53,267 nt of DNA from Lysobacteraceae bacterium (GTDB lineage Bacteria; Pseudomonadota; Gammaproteobacteria; Xanthomonadales; Rhodanobacteraceae). The stretch lies in contig JAGWPB010000010.1 in assembly GCA_028870665.1 (NCBI GenBank), positions 1 through 53,267 on the forward strand, written 5' to 3'. Position numbers and translations under genes: made by a program. This document shows, piece after piece, positions 50,618-53,267 of this stretch. Every line of letters starts with the position of its first letter. Position 1 is the first letter of the stretch. A model generated the notes under the pieces. That model ran no database searches and was not told the origin of the DNA. It was given only the letters and a program-made list of their open reading frames with translations.

Positions 50618-53152
50618 TCAGTCACCGCCGTCGGCGTGCCGCAGTTCCGGTTCGGCGCTGGCCGATTCGTTGCCCGGGGTGATCTTGAGGATCGCCTGGC
50701 GCACCGCGCGCGCGAGCACCACGCGCGCGTCGCGCACGATGTCGGCCAGCGCGGCGTCGAAATCGAGCTTGCCGTCGGCGCCCGGGCGCACCACGCCGCG
50801 CGCGCGCAGCAGCTGGATGAAGCCGCGGAACAGCGCCTTGTCGAAATATTCCGGTGCGCCCAGCTGCAGCAGCAGGGCCAGACGCTGGCCGGTCAGCACG
50901 CACTGGGTTTCCAGCTCCTGCGCGGTGAGCGTGCCGGGGCCGTTCTTGACCAGCGCGGCGAGCGCGATGTAGTAGCGCTCGAAGGCCTGCAGCAGGCTGT
51001 GCGCGATCACCCGCAGCTGATAGGCGCCGTCGCCCTGGCCGGGGCCGCGTTCGAGCACGCGGCCGTCGCCCTGCGCCTCAAGCAGGCCGCGGCGCAGGAA
51101 GAACCCGATCGTCGCCTGCAGGCGCTCGCCGAAGCCATCCTCGTCCCACGGCAGGAACAGTTCGCTGCGGATGAACGGGTACACCAGCCGGCCCAGGCGC
51201 AGCAGCGCGGCGCGCGTCATCCGCCGGTTGTTGAGAAAGCACGCCGCCACCCACGCCGCGCAGGCGTACAGGTGCAGCACGTTGTTGCGGAAATAACTGA
51301 GCAGGACGGCCTGGTCACCCTCGCACAGCAGCACGTCGCCCAGCGGATGGCGCACTCGCCGCACCCAGCCCATGCGCTCGCCGTAGGCGATGATCTCGGC
51401 CGGCGACGCCGGCGTGACGGTGACGCGCTCGGCGTAGGGCAGCTCCAGCAGCAGCGCCTTGCTCAGTTCGATCTGTGCCAGCAGGTCACTCTCGGCCATC
51501 GCGTGCTTGGGCGTGGCCAGCAGCGCCAGCGCCAGCAGGTTGATCGGATTGACGTCGGCGGCGCGGTTGATCTCGACATGCACGCGCTCGGCCAGCGTAT
51601 CGATCAGGCCCGGCAGCCAGGCGGGCTTTTCGTCCTCGGCGCCGCGCGCGGTGCGCCATTCCGGCGCAGTCTGGTCCAGCAGCGGTTCGAGCAGGATCGG
51701 CTCGCCGAAGTTGAGCGTGACGCGGCCGTATCGCTGGCGCAGCACCTTCAGCGCGCGCAGCACGCTCCACAACGATTCCTTTTCCTTGGGCTGCCCGCTG
51801 AGCTCGCCGATGTAGCTGTTGCCCTCCATCAGCTTCTCGTAGCCGATGTAGACCGGCTGGAACAGCACCGGCCGCCGCGGCGAGCGCAGGAAGGCGCGCA
51901 CCGTCATCGCCAGCATGCCGCTGCGCGGTGCCAGCAGGCGCCCGGTGCGCGAGCGTCCACCCTCGACGAAATACTCCAGCGCCACACCGCGCTGGAACAG
52001 CTGATCGACGTAGGCGGCGAACACCGTCGAGTAGAGCGCGTTGGCCTTGAAGCTGCGGCGCAGGAAGAATGCACCGCCGCGACGCAGGAAGGCGCCGACC
52101 AGCGGCAGGTTGAGATTGACCCCGGCGGCGATGTGCGGCGGCACCAGGCCGTTCTGGTACAGCTGGTAGCTCAACAGCAGATAGTCGGCGTGGCTGCGGT
52201 GGCAGGGCACATAGATCACCTCGTGGCCCGGCGCGGCCGCACGCAGCGATTCCAGATGATGCATGCCGATGCCGTCGAACAGCTTGTTCCAGAACCCCGA
52301 CAGCAGGAACGACGCCGAGCGCACCACCGGATGCGAGTAGTCGGCGGCGATCTCCATCGCGTAGCCATGCGCGCGGCGCCACGCCGCTGCGCGGCTGATG
52401 CTCTCGCGCAGCGCGGTCTGGGTGATCGCCTGGCGCACCGCTTCGGTATTGAGCACGGCGTCGACCACGGTGCGCCGGTGCGACAGGTCGGCGCCGATCA
52501 CCGCGGCACGGATGCGGCGGAAATGCGCGCGCAGCACGCGCGTCAGCTTGCGTGCCAGCCGCGGTGGCGCCTCGCCGGCCGCGCGCGACTCGGCCAGCAC
52601 CTGGCGCAGGCTGACCGGCGGCGAGAAGTGGACGATGGTGTCGCGGCCGTTGAGCAGCAGCGCCAGCAGGCGCCGGAAGCGCCCGACCATCACCCAGTTT
52701 TCCGAAAACAGCACGCGGAACCAGCCGGACTGGCGGTTGGGGGCGCGGCCGACGTAGATCGCCACCGGCACCACCTGGATGTCCTGCTGCGGCTGTGCCT
52801 CGAGTCCGCGCAGCAATGCCAGCAACGCTTCGCGCGCCGCGCGCCGGCGCAGGCGGCCGAAGACCAGACCGTCGCGGCGGTTGAGCGCGAACAGCGCGCG
52901 GCGCCGACGCAGGCCGGGCACGTTGATCGGCCGCAGCGGCGGCGGCAGTCCGGCTTCGCGGCAGGCGCGGTCGAGGATCAGCGCGTCCGACAGGCCGTGG
53001 CGCTCGATCACGTAGCACACCGGAGCGTCCGGTTGCAGCAGCTGCGCCGGTTCGGCCGGATCGCGCTTGATGCGCAGCCACGGTGTCAGCAGGCGGCCGA
53101 ACAGGGCCATCCACCAGGGGGCACCGGAATCGTACGGGCGGTCGTCGATCAT
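50618..53152 (-). CDS. plsB: Glycerol-3-phosphate 1-O-acyltransferase
   Basis: 844 aa from MIDDRPYDSGAPWWMALFG; a TTG 30 bases upstream is a less likely start. Membrane-bound enzyme for the first step of phospholipid synthesis, using acyl-ACP or acyl-CoA. The four acyltransferase blocks are present: VPCHRSHADYLLLS (HRSHAD 318-323), GAFFLRRSF, YFVEGGRSRTGR and QPVYIGYEKLMEG. Length and N- and C-terminal extensions are those of the large PlsB form. It is convergent with the sulfur operon, and a probable gene end lies just upstream. Confidence 0.96.
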   Translation of the reverse strand: MIDDRPYDSGAPWWMALFGRLLTPWLRIKRDPAEPAQLLQPDAPVCYVIERHGLSDALILDRACREAGLPPPLRPINVPGLRRRRALFALNRRDGLVFGRLRRRAAREALLALLRGLEAQPQQDIQVVPVAIYVGRAPNRQSGWFRVLFSENWVMVGRFRRLLALLLNGRDTIVHFSPPVSLRQVLAESRAAGEAPPRLARKLTRVLRAHFRRIRAAVIGADLSHRRTVVDAVLNTEAVRQAITQTALRESISRAAAWRRAHGYAMEIAADYSHPVVRSASFLLSGFWNKLFDGIGMHHLESLRAAAPGHEVIYVPCHRSHADYLLLSYQLYQNGLVPPHIAAGVNLNLPLVGAFLRRGGAFFLRRSFKANALYSTVFAAYVDQLFQRGVALEYFVEGGRSRTGRLLAPRSGMLAMTVRAFLRSPRRPVLFQPVYIGYEKLMEGNSYIGELSGQPKEKESLWSVLRALKVLRQRYGRVTLNFGEPILLEPLLDQTAPEWRTARGAEDEKPAWLPGLIDTLAERVHVEINRAADVNPINLLALALLATPKHAMAESDLLAQIELSKALLLELPYAERVTVTPASPAEIIAYGERMGWVRRVRHPLGDVLLCEGDQAVLLSYFRNNVLHLYACAAWVAACFLNNRRMTRAALLRLGRLVYPFIRSELFLPWDEDGFGERLQATIGFFLRRGLLEAQGDGRVLERGPGQGDGAYQLRVIAHSLLQAFERYYIALAALVKNGPGTLTAQELETQCVLTGQRLALLLQLGAPEYFDKALFRGFIQLLRARGVVRPGADGKLDFDAALADIVRDARVVLARAVRQAILKITPGNESASAEPELRHADGGD

Positions 53153-53178
53153 GGCCGGGCGCGTCGGGCGCGATCGGT

Positions 53179-53267
53179 TCAATGCGTCCGGCCCGCGGGC
53201 GCCGACCGCGCGGCCGAGGGCACGGCTGCCGGTGCGCGCGCGGTGGCGGCGGGCGCGGCGATGGCAG
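53179..53267 (-). CDS. Possible C-terminal end of an unidentified gene (window edge)
   Basis: On the minus strand a frame enters from the window edge and ends at a TGA 27 bases before the plsB ATG. The 28 visible residues ([20 protein letters not shown] and on to RTH) are Ala/Pro-rich, typical of low-complexity tails, and cannot be assigned. In such GC-rich DNA an open frame of this size is weak evidence. Confidence 0.3.
   Translation of the reverse strand, partial: AIAAPAATARAPAAVPSAARSAPAGRTH

Noticed and set aside
1-53267. tRNA or rRNA genes, CRISPR arrays, insertion sequences, prophage
   Set aside because: No cloverleaf with a CCA-type end, no regularly spaced repeats, no transposase or integrase motif and no phage structural gene was recognised on either strand.

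Overview
The window is very GC-rich and gene-dense. It looks like a chromosomal segment of a gammaproteobacterium of the order Xanthomonadales, probably Rhodanobacteraceae-like. Pointers are radC divergent from coaBC-dut-algC, the long membrane-anchored phosphomannomutase/phosphoglucomutase, a phenylalanine hydroxylase gene divergent from an Lrp/AsnC regulator, and many TonB-dependent receptors and S9 peptidases. This placement is inference from gene content and order. No rRNA, tRNA, CRISPR array, transposase or phage gene was seen.

Region by region. 0-6.6 kb: truncated phhA, a divergent Lrp-type regulator, two lipid/ester genes, a TPR protein with a degenerate sulfotransferase-like end, a PEBP-family protein and a three-gene yqjD/yqjE/yqjK-like envelope operon. 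6.6-9.0 kb: a small accessory patch. A beta-hydroxyacid dehydrogenase gene has its 5' end tandemly duplicated upstream along with hairpin elements; next comes a lower-GC HARE-HTH/GIY-YIG fusion and a small membrane protein. 9.0-30.4 kb: core genes (SPOR protein, argS, radC, coaBC, dut, algC, GNAT, DUF465, ttcA, rdgC, YgjP-like metallopeptidase, ExeA-like ATPase, rhomboid, BPSS1780 protein, class I amidotransferase, PilB/GspE-like ATPase, glyQ, glyS, pteridine-reductase-like SDR).

30.7-43.2 kb: two paralogous TonB-dependent receptors that share an upstream promoter-like block, two paralogous secreted S9 prolyl-oligopeptidase-like enzymes and a TPR sulfotransferase. Together they look like a duplicated oligopeptide uptake and cleavage module, possibly for modified peptides. 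43.3-45.0 kb: ubiE coupled to an alpha/beta hydrolase gene.

45.3-50.5 kb: a tight six-gene operon that reads as periplasmic thiosulfate oxidation: exported DsrE-like protein, two oxyanion-type periplasmic binding proteins without any permease, a diheme cytochrome c, a TsdA-like diheme lipoprotein cytochrome and a DoxD-DoxA fusion (thiosulfate:quinone oxidoreductase). The window ends with plsB on the minus strand and the probable tail of another minus-strand gene.

The best candidates for something new are the sulfur operon with its orphan binding-protein pair, the receptor/peptidase/sulfotransferase module, the HARE-HTH/GIY-YIG protein, and the duplicated gene 5' end with covarying hairpins.
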